DNA from: Inonotus obliquus
Lineage: Eukaryota > Basidiomycota > Agaricomycetes > Hymenochaetales > Hymenochaetaceae
Length of the DNA stretch: 19,295 bases
Assembly: GCA_032164295.1 (NCBI GenBank)
Contig: JAJHTX010000026.1
Location: 1-19,295, forward strand
Direction of reading: 5' to 3'
Below, piece by piece: positions 8,561-15,163 of the stretch. Below the pieces are notes generated by a model. It worked only from the letters and a program-made list of their open reading frames with translations, ran no database searches and had not been told where the DNA came from. The position numbers and the translations under genes are program-made. Position 1 is the stretch's first letter, and each line of letters begins with the position of its first letter.

Positions 8561-10021
8561 ATGCTAAGTTTATTATTATTAATACCTATTATAGGTTCAA
8601 TTGCGTTACTTCTTGTAACAGATGATCCCTCTGGAGAGAAATCTAAAAAAATAGCTTTAGGAACTTCTTTACTAAATTTAGTTTTATCTATTTATTTATG
8701 GATTCAGTTTGACTCTAGTACTAGTCAATATCAATTTGTATATAGTTTCAAAGAATTAAGTTATTGTCATTTAAACATAGGGGTAGATGGATTGTCTATT
8801 TATTTTGTACTATTAACAACATTTTTAACACCTATAGCTTTACTGTCTAATTATAATACTGTAAATAATAATTTAAAATATTTTTTAATCTCATTTCTAG
8901 TATTAGAAACATTGCAAATAGCATTATTTGTAGTATTAGATTTATTATTATTTTATGTATTTTTCGAATCAATATTACCTATTTTATTTATAGTTATTAT
9001 TTTATATGGTTCAGGTGCAAATAAAGAAAGATCTGCCTTTTTATTCTTTTTATATACTTTAGCAGGTTCTTTATTTATGTTATTAGCTATATTAGAAATT
9101 AGTAACTATGTTGGTTCAACTGATTTTCAATTAATTTCTTTATCTGAAATTAACTTAGATAGTCAAAAATATTTATGGTTAGCTTTTTTCTTAGCTTTTG
9201 CTATAAAAACACCTCTGTGGCCTATGACTGGATGGTTATATAGAGCTCATGCTGATTCACCTTTAGCAGGTTCAATTTTATTAGCTGGAACAATCTTAAA
9301 AATGGCTACTTATGGTTATTTACGAGTTCTAATTAATTTTTTACCTGATGCTACACACTATTTTAGTCCTTTAGTTCAAACTATAGCTTTAATTACTATT
9401 GTATATGCTAGTTTAGCTACTATTGTTCAACAAGATACAAAACAATTAATTGCTTATTCTAGTATATGTCATATGGGTGTAGTCGTTTTAGGTTTATTTT
9501 CTAATACTGTACAAGGGATTGAAGGAGCTATTTTATTATCGATAGCTCACGGTTTTGTTTCACCTGCTTTATTTATTTGTGTTGGTGGTGTTATATATGA
9601 TAGAACTGGTGTTAGATTAATACCGTATATTAGAGGTTTAGTTTTATATATGCCTGTTTTTACTATTTTATTCTTTATATTTACACTATGTAATACAGGT
9701 GTTCCTTTATCACTTAACTGGATTGGAGAACAACTATCTTTAATAGGTACTTGGGAAAGAAATCCTTTAGCATCTGTCATTGGTGCAACAGGAATCCTTT
9801 TCAGTGCCATATATAGTATTTGGCTATATAATAGACTATCTTATGGTTCATATAGTCCTTATTTAAAACCACTGAAAGATATTTCAAGAAGAGAATTCAT
9901 CTTATTACTATCTTTATTAATACCTACTGTTGTATTTGGTATTTTTCCTAATGTAATATTAGAAACATTACATGCTTCTGTTACAACCTTGTTATATAAT
10001 CTTCCTTCAACCCTTCTCTAA
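8561..10021 (+). CDS. nad4: NADH dehydrogenase subunit 4 (complex I)
   Basis: Nad4 is a proton-pumping antiporter-like subunit in the membrane arm of respiratory complex I and is embedded in the inner mitochondrial membrane. The frame is complete at 486 aa, normal for the family, and has no intron. It is almost wholly hydrophobic, with many membrane helices. Family landmarks are VDGLSI (75-80), VFFESILPIL with the conserved Glu136, AIKTPLWP with Lys216, a histidine-containing loop (AHADSPLAGS, 230-238), Lys247, DTKQLIAYSS (292-301) and SIAHGFVSP with His330. The ATG was chosen because it precedes the usual LLLIPIIGS start. The stop is TAA at 10019-10021. A long inverted repeat follows 20 bases later and may set the transcript end. 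It is the only complete core gene in the window. Confidence 0.98.
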   Translation: MLSLLLLIPIIGSIALLLVTDDPSGEKSKKIALGTSLLNLVLSIYLWIQFDSSTSQYQFVYSFKELSYCHLNIGVDGLSIYFVLLTTFLTPIALLSNYNTVNNNLKYFLISFLVLETLQIALFVVLDLLLFYVFFESILPILFIVIILYGSGANKERSAFLFFLYTLAGSLFMLLAILEISNYVGSTDFQLISLSEINLDSQKYLWLAFFLAFAIKTPLWPMTGWLYRAHADSPLAGSILLAGTILKMATYGYLRVLINFLPDATHYFSPLVQTIALITIVYASLATIVQQDTKQLIAYSSICHMGVVVLGLFSNTVQGIEGAILLSIAHGFVSPALFICVGGVIYDRTGVRLIPYIRGLVLYMPVFTILFFIFTLCNTGVPLSLNWIGEQLSLIGTWERNPLASVIGATGILFSAIYSIWLYNRLSYGSYSPYLKPLKDISRREFILLLSLLIPTVVFGIFPNVILETLHASVTTLLYNLPSTLL

Positions 10022-10614
10022 CTAAAATTTTAAATCTAAACAAACAAAATTAAAAATGAGTTTTTAATCTTTTTAATTTTTGTTTGTGGGTAATTCTTTT
10101 TTTATAAAATTTTAATAGTTATTTAAGATTAATTAAATTACAAAACTTATTTGTTTTAAAAATATTAAAAAAAATTAAATAAAGATAAATTAATTTTTAG
10201 TTTAATATTTTTTGTTAAATTAACCCTAAATAAGCTAATTCTATATTATAGACGATTTCAATTTTACTAAGATAAATTTATTTAAAATCTAAATTTTGTT
10301 CAAACAATATGTGATATTAAGTTACATTTAACTATTTAAAGCTTAAATTAAATTAATAAAATTTAACGGCCATTCTTACTAGTAGTCAACCTAAATTAAA
10401 TTAAAATTTAAAATTTGTGAAATTAAATTCAAAAAGGGTTCAAGGAAAAAATCAAATGTGTGATTTTAAGTTCAAATTTATTGTTTCCTTAATCTAAATA
10501 TTAGAATTTTAGATCAATTTGAAAAGTTTTTAGAACTAAATTGAAATTAAAAAAATTGTGATTTTTTAAGTTCAGAACTTTAAAACTATTAACCATGTTT
10601 TAGATAAATTGCTT
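10022..10614. other. AT-rich spacer downstream of nad4
   Basis: Apart from the inverted repeat at 10041-10086 I see no gene or tRNA in this stretch. It contains several runs related to aaattaaattaaaa and short TTTAAGTTCA repeats (around 10468 and 10567). Confidence 0.5.
10041..10086 (+). terminator. Inverted repeat after nad4, possible 3' processing or stop signal
   Basis: CAAACAAAATTAAAAA (10041-10056) pairs with TTTTTAATTTTTGTTTG (10070-10086), with one bulged base and a 13-base loop. The right half recurs almost unchanged at 11574-11597. Placement just after the stop codon suggests an mRNA 3'-end role. This is inferred. Confidence 0.5.
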
Positions 10615-11133
10615 AAAAGGAGTAGTAAATCTAAACTTTTTAATATGTTTATTTGTGCAGATACTTAGTTTTTTGTTTCAAATTAAAAAAGATCTTAATT
10701 AAATAATTGAATGTTTTCATTCACTTCTCAACAAAAGGCCTTAGTTTTAAATGGTGTTCAAATTTTATTTCAAATAAAATAAAATGTTAAGAATGTTATT
10801 AATACCGATTGTCTGTTTAATTTTATTAATCACAGGTGAGGTGCCAGTAGAGTCTGTAAACTTATTTACTATCATCGATTGTCTGGTTGAATTAAAAAAA
10901 GTGATTGTAATTAAATGGTTGAATGTTTCTGGTTTCTCTAAGAAAACCAAGTATCTAATTATATAGTTAACAAAACAAATGACTCACAAGAAATCATTGT
11001 AAAAATGAATAAAGCTGAAAGTTCTCGTGTAGTATATGAGTTAGAAAGAACAAATCCTAATTGGAAAAATAACTTTATTAATAGTCCTTTAGAATCTACA
11101 GAATGGATATTTTCTTCAGATAAATTATTATAA
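10615..11133 (+). pseudogene. Degenerate nad4-like leader and start followed by a broken unknown ORF
   Basis: The segment begins with a diverged copy of the nad4 leader. An ATG at 10784 opens a 60-codon frame whose start (MLRMLL-IPI-LILL-T) resembles the first 20 residues of nad4 (MLSLLLLIPIIGSIALLLVT) and then diverges. It stops at 10964-10966. A second, different-phase frame, open from 10942 to TAA at 11131, overlaps it and encodes about 63 residues including VVYELERTNPNW and LESTEWIFSS. One frameshift near 10940 would join the two into a product of about 115-125 residues. I do not recognise the second part. It could be a decayed plasmid gene or an intronic remnant. Confidence 0.45.
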
Positions 11134-11186
11134 AAATGTAGACTAACGATTTAGTATTACATTTTTTATTAAATTATTTTGCTATT

Positions 11187-11429
11187 TTGTTAGTTTTTAT
11201 TTTTAGTTTTAAATTAATAGCAGATAAAGATCTTTATTCAACAAAATTAGAATTTAAGGTAAAATCTCTACCTTTAGGTAAATATATTCATATACTAATT
11301 AGTAAGTTAATTAATTCTTGGAGATTGACTAATATTTTTTGGTTTTACTTAATAAGGTTTATGTTGTTAGTATTTTTAAGCAGCTCAGCATTTGGAGTTT
11401 ATACTTCTTTATTGGCTTTAAAACTTTAA
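11187..11429 (+). CDS. Short membrane ORF lacking a usable ATG, unknown
   Basis: The frame is open from 11142 to the stop at 11427-11429. An ATG lies in phase at 11136-11138 but is followed directly by TAG, so an ATG-initiated product would end at one residue. TTG at 11187 is an alternative start and gives 80 aa. The predicted peptide has a hydrophobic N-terminal segment (LVFIFSFKLIA), a basic middle and a C-terminal hydrophobic helix (FWFYLIRFMLLVFLSSSAFGVYTSLLAL). It follows the preceding broken ORF by three bases, so the pair may derive from one transcription unit. No family is recognised. It is probably a relic, but use of a non-ATG start cannot be ruled out. Confidence 0.35.
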   Translation: MLVFIFSFKLIADKDLYSTKLEFKVKSLPLGKYIHILISKLINSWRLTNIFWFYLIRFMLLVFLSSSAFGVYTSLLALKL

Positions 11430-11534
11430 GAAAAAAACAATAAACTTATTTAAGTTTATTTATATAGCCCTATCCAAGATTAACTTTATTTTTATAATAT
11501 TTATTATTTTTAAATAAAATTAAATTTGATTTTT

Positions 11535-11597
11535 AAACAAAAATTTTTTTTTTATTAATAAACATTAAACAATTAATCTTTCTAATTTTTGTTTGTT
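11535..11597 (+). terminator. Copy of the nad4 trailer inverted repeat
   Basis: AAACAAAAATT (11535-11545) pairs with AATTTTTGTTT (11584-11594). The stretch 11574-11597 matches 10064-10087, after nad4, at 23 of 24 bases. It therefore closes the 10.6-11.6 kb block with the same signal that follows nad4. Confidence 0.45.
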
Positions 11598-11949
11598 ATT
11601 TAAAGGATTTATTAAATTATTTGTTGTTTTTTCAGTGAAAAGTAAACAGCTATGAACGAAATTGTTTTAGGGTTAAATATTGAGTTACTTAACAAATTAG
11701 TTGAATCAAGTTTAGTTTTGTGTGTAAAATAGTCGGGATCAGTCGGTTTGTCCTAATGAAAATAATTATGTTTAATTCATTTAATTTAATTAAAAATTGT
11801 CTCAAGATCTTGTTAGTCTTTTTAACTAAATTCGCGACAATTAACTTTAATTAACAGCTCTTTAAATTTAATATCTTCATCTACATTTAATTAGCGGGTC
11901 CGCTGAAAGGGACATCTATTTTACCTAGTACTATCAAAGGGTCATTACT

Positions 11950-12012
11950 GCCGCCGGAGTCGAACCAATATATTTTAGTTTTTATCTAAACACTCTACCT
12001 GTTATAGTCAAA
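11950..12012 (-). pseudogene. tRNA remnant F of the accessory tRNA-like family
   Basis: In minus sense it has GGTAGAGTGTTTAG, a perfect five-pair anticodon stem TTTAG/CTAAA with loop ATAAAAA, then TATTGGTTCGACTCCGG. These match the D-, anticodon- and T-arm layout of the copies at 5.4 and 14.6 kb. No acceptor stem can be formed with flanking bases, so it is a fragment or would need correction at the RNA level. Confidence 0.45.
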
Positions 12013-12212
12013 TTTGTGAGCTGTGTTGGATTTTAAGCTTCAAAAATCGATATACAATATTATAACTATAAGAGATAGTAAATATTAACATTTTTGTTAT
12101 TACAATACGATTTTAATATAAACATAATATTTTATATTATACTCTAAATTTAGTAAAACCATCAGGTTTTATTAACCAGGGAATTCGCTCGTGAGCTAAG
12201 GAGCCTAAACTG

Positions 12213-12330
12213 CTCTATCTAAACTAGTAAAATAGTCTTTTGCAGATAAAGTTTTTTTTCTTTCTGAATTATAAGTTTTATAACTAGTACTTCCTTTATT
12301 TAAACATTAAGGGTAAGTTTAGATAGTGCA
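12213..12330. other. Long-range inverted repeat
   Basis: TGCTCTATCTAAACT (12213-12227) and AGTTTAGATAGTGCA (12316-12330) are complementary at 14 of 15 positions. They enclose about 88 bases. A second complementary pair, AACTCAAT and ATTGAGTT, lies just to the right. This suggests a folded transcript. Confidence 0.45.
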
Positions 12331-12493
12331 ACTCAATATTTATCACTAGATAAAGTTAATTAAATTAATTATTAGATTGAGTTAGCCTTAACAAACTTTG
12401 TGAAAAGTCTTGGAATAGTTTGTAAAAACTATTTGGGTTGGTTAAACATTCGGCACGTATAATTCGCCAAAAAAATTTAATTTTTAGTAAACT

Positions 12494-13930
12494 ATGAAAC
12501 ACACAACAAAAATTTTACAAGTGAAAGTAAACTTTTTTTTTAAAATTAAATTAATGTTAAAAAGAATAATAAATATTTTTATTCCTAGTATTTTATTTAG
12601 AGTTTCACCTACAAGTAGTAAGTTAAATGAAGAAGGAGTTAACTTACAAGATGCTAACAGAACTCTCAAAATAGACGATCCTCAGGCATTAGAATCTTTA
12701 CAAAACAGTTTAAATGAATTGATAGAGGCTAAAAACAAACACAAAAGGGCTGAAATGATCGAAGATTTTCATCAGAGTTTCTCTTCGTTAGATAGACAAG
12801 CCGATCGGGGTTTAAACAGGTTAGAAAATTCCGGACCACAGTATAATGAGCTTGTTAAACATGTGGACAATGCTGTAAGCAGCTCTAGCGACTCTGGTTT
12901 TTCTTGGAACTCTTTTGTAGGAATTTTTGACTCTAAAAAAAAAAATAGAAATGAATTGATTGACAGCCAAAATCAATCTGATATTATCAAATCCCCCCAA
13001 ATCCAGGAATTTTTAAGAGCTCACAAAGTTAGTAGTGGTCAGGGTCAAGAAGTTTCAAATATTGTAGCACAAACTAGTGAAGTAGTTAGTGAATTCAAAC
13101 CTTTAGGTAGTGCGGGAGATGTCACTGTTAATCAATTACTTACTAAATTTAGTGAAAAAATTGAGCCTATACTTGAAGTTCTTAGAGAAAATCCCTTGTT
13201 AATTAATATAGGTACTGTTGCCTTAAGTGTTATAACTCCCTTACTGATATATAGAGGTGTTGTGAAAACATTCGGTAAAGTATTGCCTATGCCTGAGTAT
13301 GGTAAGGCTAGCTCAGCTTACTACTTCCAAGCACGGAGAGAGATAATGTTTTTTATGCTGGTGGGGGCTCCTGTGATCACAGGTGCTTTGTTAAACATGG
13401 CGTTACCTCTATTATCTTCAAAAGAAATTGCCACCGAACGAGTGATAATTAAAGGTTCAGACGTATTATCTCGTTTAGCTGAAAATATAAATATATCTTT
13501 GTTAAGTTTTTTAGGCTTTAAAGGGAATAAGAAATTTAATTGGATTTGGTTTCTTGGGTTTTTAGTTTTATTATTTATTGTTACAATATTGAATTATTAT
13601 GATATTAATATTATAAATATAATATTTAATACAATAAGAAATCCTATAGTAGGAAAATATTTAATATTGCTATTAATAATTATTAGCGTAATCTTTATAT
13701 TACGTTATATTTTTATATTATTAATGATTTATTTAATTAGTAAAAATAAAATAACTAACTCTGTATTTATGCCTTCTTTTTTAAATAAAACATCTGAGGT
13801 TTTAGAGTCTATAAGTAAAAGTAAAAATTTAAAATTTATGGTAGATTTTTATTATAGACTTTTGTTTTTATATCTTTTTATTTTTTTTTATTTCGTCAAT
13901 TTATTATTTAATAATTTATTAAAATATTAA
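12494..13930 (+). CDS. Unknown 478-aa multi-span membrane protein
   Basis: I do not recognise a family. The protein begins with a basic, partly hydrophobic leader (residues 1-35). A later in-frame ATG at residue 21 is an alternative start. A polar, helix-rich stretch follows (60-230) with heptad-like spacing at 60-125 and a serine run at 129-134. At least five hydrophobic segments come next, near 235-255, 285-307, 349-368, 388-416 and 453-473. The first two thirds have noticeably richer base use than the last third, which is almost pure A/T-rich codons. This hints at a composite origin. It is flanked by non-coding DNA and is the only long plus-strand ORF to the right of nad4. A plasmid-derived accessory protein is the likeliest context; its job is unknown. 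Confidence 0.6.
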   Translation: MKHTTKILQVKVNFFFKIKLMLKRIINIFIPSILFRVSPTSSKLNEEGVNLQDANRTLKIDDPQALESLQNSLNELIEAKNKHKRAEMIEDFHQSFSSLDRQADRGLNRLENSGPQYNELVKHVDNAVSSSSDSGFSWNSFVGIFDSKKKNRNELIDSQNQSDIIKSPQIQEFLRAHKVSSGQGQEVSNIVAQTSEVVSEFKPLGSAGDVTVNQLLTKFSEKIEPILEVLRENPLLINIGTVALSVITPLLIYRGVVKTFGKVLPMPEYGKASSAYYFQARREIMFFMLVGAPVITGALLNMALPLLSSKEIATERVIIKGSDVLSRLAENINISLLSFLGFKGNKKFNWIWFLGFLVLLFIVTILNYYDINIINIIFNTIRNPIVGKYLILLLIIISVIFILRYIFILLMIYLISKNKITNSVFMPSFLNKTSEVLESISKSKNLKFMVDFYYRLLFLYLFIFFYFVNLLFNNLLKY

Positions 13931-14069
13931 ACTACAAAAAAAAAAAGTTTAAAACAACTAAAAAAAATTAACTATTTTTATTGTTATGTTTTTTTCTAGT
14001 TTAAGCAAAAATACTAAATTGTTTTTACTAGACTTTTCCGTTTACATGTTTAACTAGTACTTTTTCTAG

Positions 14070-14303
14070 TTTAAACGAAGAGCTCCTGAGGGCTCAAAAG
14101 AAGATTTAGCACTCGCACAAAGATTAATTATCACAATTCCTAGAAGTAAAAAAGGACAATTAATCTTCAAGTTTCGTAAATCTGTATTATATTATATAAA
14201 TCAAAAAGAATTGAAATTTAACCCCTATAGGGGGTTATATGATAATATAAGGGTAGTAGAAAATTCATCACAAGAAATAAATTTGTATTTAAAAACAAAC
14301 TAA
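14070..14303 (+). pseudogene. Orphan coding fragment without a start codon
   Basis: A frame of 77 codons is open between TAG at 14067 and TAA at 14301 but has no ATG. Its composition looks protein-like, with APEGSKEDLALAQRLIITIP followed by basic residues and KSVLYYINQKELKFNPYRG. No family is recognised. The final part (14261-14298) is a copy of the plus-strand sequence at 15834-15871 (37 of 38 bases), which lies antisense in another ORF. The natural C-terminus of this fragment has therefore been replaced. Confidence 0.45.
14220..14236. other. Hairpin AACCCC / GGGGTT
   Basis: Six pairs with a five-base loop (TATAG) inside the orphan coding fragment. It is a locally GC-rich hairpin. Confidence 0.4.
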
Positions 14304-14332
14304 CAAAATTATTTAATTTAAAATAAAATTTT

Positions 14333-14345
14333 TAGTAGTATATAA
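14333..14345 (+). promoter_or_regulatory. TAGTAGTATATAA element, copy 4
   Basis: Identical to the copies near 5 kb. It is followed about 55 bases later by a GTTCAG-type repeat, as at 4878 and 5033. Confidence 0.35.
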
Positions 14346-14399
14346 GGATGTAATACACGAGAGCAGATAGCAACAAAAGAAAAAAAAGTGGTTATTGTT

Positions 14400-14504
14400 G
14401 TTCAGAGTTGTCATACAAAAAAGATCCTAGTCTACAATAATGATTGTCAGGAGTGTTTCATATACCATTTAAAAATAACAATTGTTATTGTTCAGGAGTG
14501 TTTT
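14400..14504 (+). repeat. Three plus-sense copies of the GTTCAGGAGTGTT family
   Basis: Copies at 14400-14412 (GTTCAGAGTTGTC), 14445-14458 (TGTCAGGAGTGTTT) and 14490-14504 (GTTCAGGAGTGTTTT), spaced about 45 bases apart. This is the same spacing order as the three minus-sense copies near 3.9-4.0 kb. Confidence 0.55.
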
Positions 14505-14580
14505 GTTAACATTGAATAACTATACTACTATTCGCGCGCGCCTTTTGCAATTTGAAAAAAGCAACCAAAAAACTTGGATT

Positions 14581-14593
14581 TAGTAGTATATAA
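14581..14593 (+). promoter_or_regulatory. TAGTAGTATATAA element, copy 5
   Basis: It lies about 50 bases left of the tRNA-like gene at 14644, mirroring copy 3 and the gene at 5414. It is immediately followed by a short hairpin, AAGGAttttTCCTT. Confidence 0.35.
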
Positions 14594-14643
14594 GGATTTT
14601 TCCTTATCTTAAACAAGATTAAATAATAAAAAGGTATTAGTGT

Positions 14644-14717
14644 AAAGTAGTAACTGGAATTGAACCAATATCTTTCAATTAAAAATCGAACACTCTACCA
14701 ATTGAGTTATACTGCTT
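14644..14717 (-). tRNA. tRNA-Lys-like (UUU), accessory copy C
   Basis: Near-duplicate of the gene at 5414. The anticodon stem TTCGA/TTGAA is fully paired with one G-T, and loop TTTTTAA gives anticodon TTT. The acceptor AAGCAGT/ACTACTT has one C-A mismatch. The T-arm is ATTGG-TTCAATT-CCAGT. Each near-twin thus carries a different defect. Confidence 0.6.
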
Positions 14718-14735
14718 GTGGTTAAAAATATTAAA

Positions 14736-14806
14736 TAGAAGAAAATGGAATTGAACCAATATCTTTTGTTTATTAACAAAGACTCTGCCTTTTGAGTTAT
14801 TCTTCT
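14736..14806 (-). tRNA. tRNA-like gene D with an irregular anticodon loop
   Basis: The acceptor AGAAGAA/TTCTTCT is perfect. The D-stem is ACTC/GAGT and the T-arm is ATTGG-TTCAATT-CCATT with one mismatch. The anticodon arm TTTG/CAAA encloses TTAATAAA, eight bases, or six if one more pair forms. No anticodon with a U at position 33 can be set. It is likely a tRNA-like element and not an elongator tRNA. Confidence 0.5.
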
Positions 14807-14810
14807 TTGG

Positions 14811-14845
14811 TAAGGAACTAAGTATTTGAACTACTTAGTCCCTTA
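14811..14845. other. Strong hairpin between tRNA-like genes D and E
   Basis: TAAGG-A-ACTAAGTA pairs with TACTTAGT-C-CCTTA: 13 pairs with one internal mismatch and a seven-base loop. It fills the gap between the two tRNA-like genes and may punctuate the transcript. Confidence 0.6.
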
Positions 14846-14846
14846 A

Positions 14847-14924
14847 GAGAAGTAAATGGAATCGAACCAATATCTTTTGATTTTGTTTTTTTACAAATAC
14901 TCTGCCTAATTGAGTTATACTTCT
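14847..14924 (-). tRNA. tRNA-like gene E with an A-run anticodon loop and long variable region
   Basis: The acceptor AGAAGTA/TACTTCT is perfect. D-arm ACTC/GAGT and T-arm ATTGG-TTCGATT-CCATT follow the family. The anticodon arm TTTG/CAAA holds TAAAAAAA. An extra ATCAAAAGAT between it and the T-arm can form a three-pair stem. No credible anticodon is seen, so normal decoding is unlikely. Confidence 0.5.
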
Positions 14925-15163
14925 TGGTTTTAAAAATTATTCTTTTGTTTTATTTTGTTTTCTTTCCCTTAGGGAAGGGTTAATTAAACCCCGCCCGATA
15001 GTTTTATAACAGTTTACCGTCTTGTTTTGGACTATTTGTTTTATCTACGGCTCAACTTTAAACAAATTAAATAAGTATTACCAGGCGGAAAACTATCTTT
15101 AGTTTGAGCAGTTTACCGTCTTACTCAGGACGGTATTTAAGAAACTAAAGAAACCTTAATTTG
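14925..15163. other. Non-coding region with direct and inverted repeats
   Basis: CAGTTTACCGTCTT occurs twice, at 15010 and 15107. GATAGTTTT near 14997 is complementary to AAAACTATC near 15086. TACCGTC/GACGGTA forms a seven-pair hairpin at about 15112-15133. The base content is higher in G+C than its surroundings. A small structured RNA or recombination element is possible. Confidence 0.5.

Larger units (their letters stand above)
11430..12493. other. Long non-coding region with several hairpins and a tRNA remnant
   Basis: No convincing gene occurs in this 1-kb stretch. A 26-codon frame at 11653-11733 is too short to support. Structured pieces are an inverted repeat at 11535-11594, the hairpin TAAAACC/GGTTTTA near 12154-12171, pairing of 12213-12227 with 12316-12330, and a perfect 8-pair hairpin at 12412-12431. 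A structured RNA is possible but I cannot name one. Confidence 0.5.
13931..14643. other. Repeat-rich region with an orphan coding fragment
   Basis: No complete gene. It contains two plus-sense CTTTTTCTAGTTTAA-type motifs (about 13986-14000 and 14060-14074), an orphan coding fragment (14070-14303), two TAGTAGTATATAA elements, three GTTCAGGAGTGTT-family repeats and a CG-alternating stretch near 14532. Confidence 0.6.

Noticed and set aside
9547..9810. 87-codon minus-strand frame inside nad4
   Set aside because: It lies antisense to conserved nad4 sequence and has no independent support.
8561..10021. Group I or II intron in nad4
   Set aside because: The nad4 frame is continuous from start to stop at normal length, so there is no room for an intron.
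10765..10950. 61-codon minus-strand frame opposite the 10784 ATG
   Set aside because: It overlaps the plus-strand frame that has a recognisable leader; no feature favours the minus strand.
11040..11133. INSPLE sequence resembling the start of fungal ATP6
   Set aside because: Only six residues match, they lie near the end of the frame, and the following residues do not fit atp6.
11653..11733. 26-codon ORF starting MNEIVLGL
   Set aside because: Too short and without context to support as a gene.
12390..12480. GAAAAGTC sequence considered as part of a mitochondrial RNase P RNA
   Set aside because: The matching conserved 3' strand of the core helix was not found, so the resemblance is too weak to call.
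12484..12669. 61-codon minus-strand frame at the start of the 478-aa ORF
   Set aside because: Antisense shadow of the longer plus-strand frame.
5414..14924. tRNA-like genes as suppressors reading the in-frame stops
   Set aside because: None of the five shows a clear UUA or CUA anticodon after a U at position 33. The interrupted frames use both TAG and TAA. Decay is simpler.
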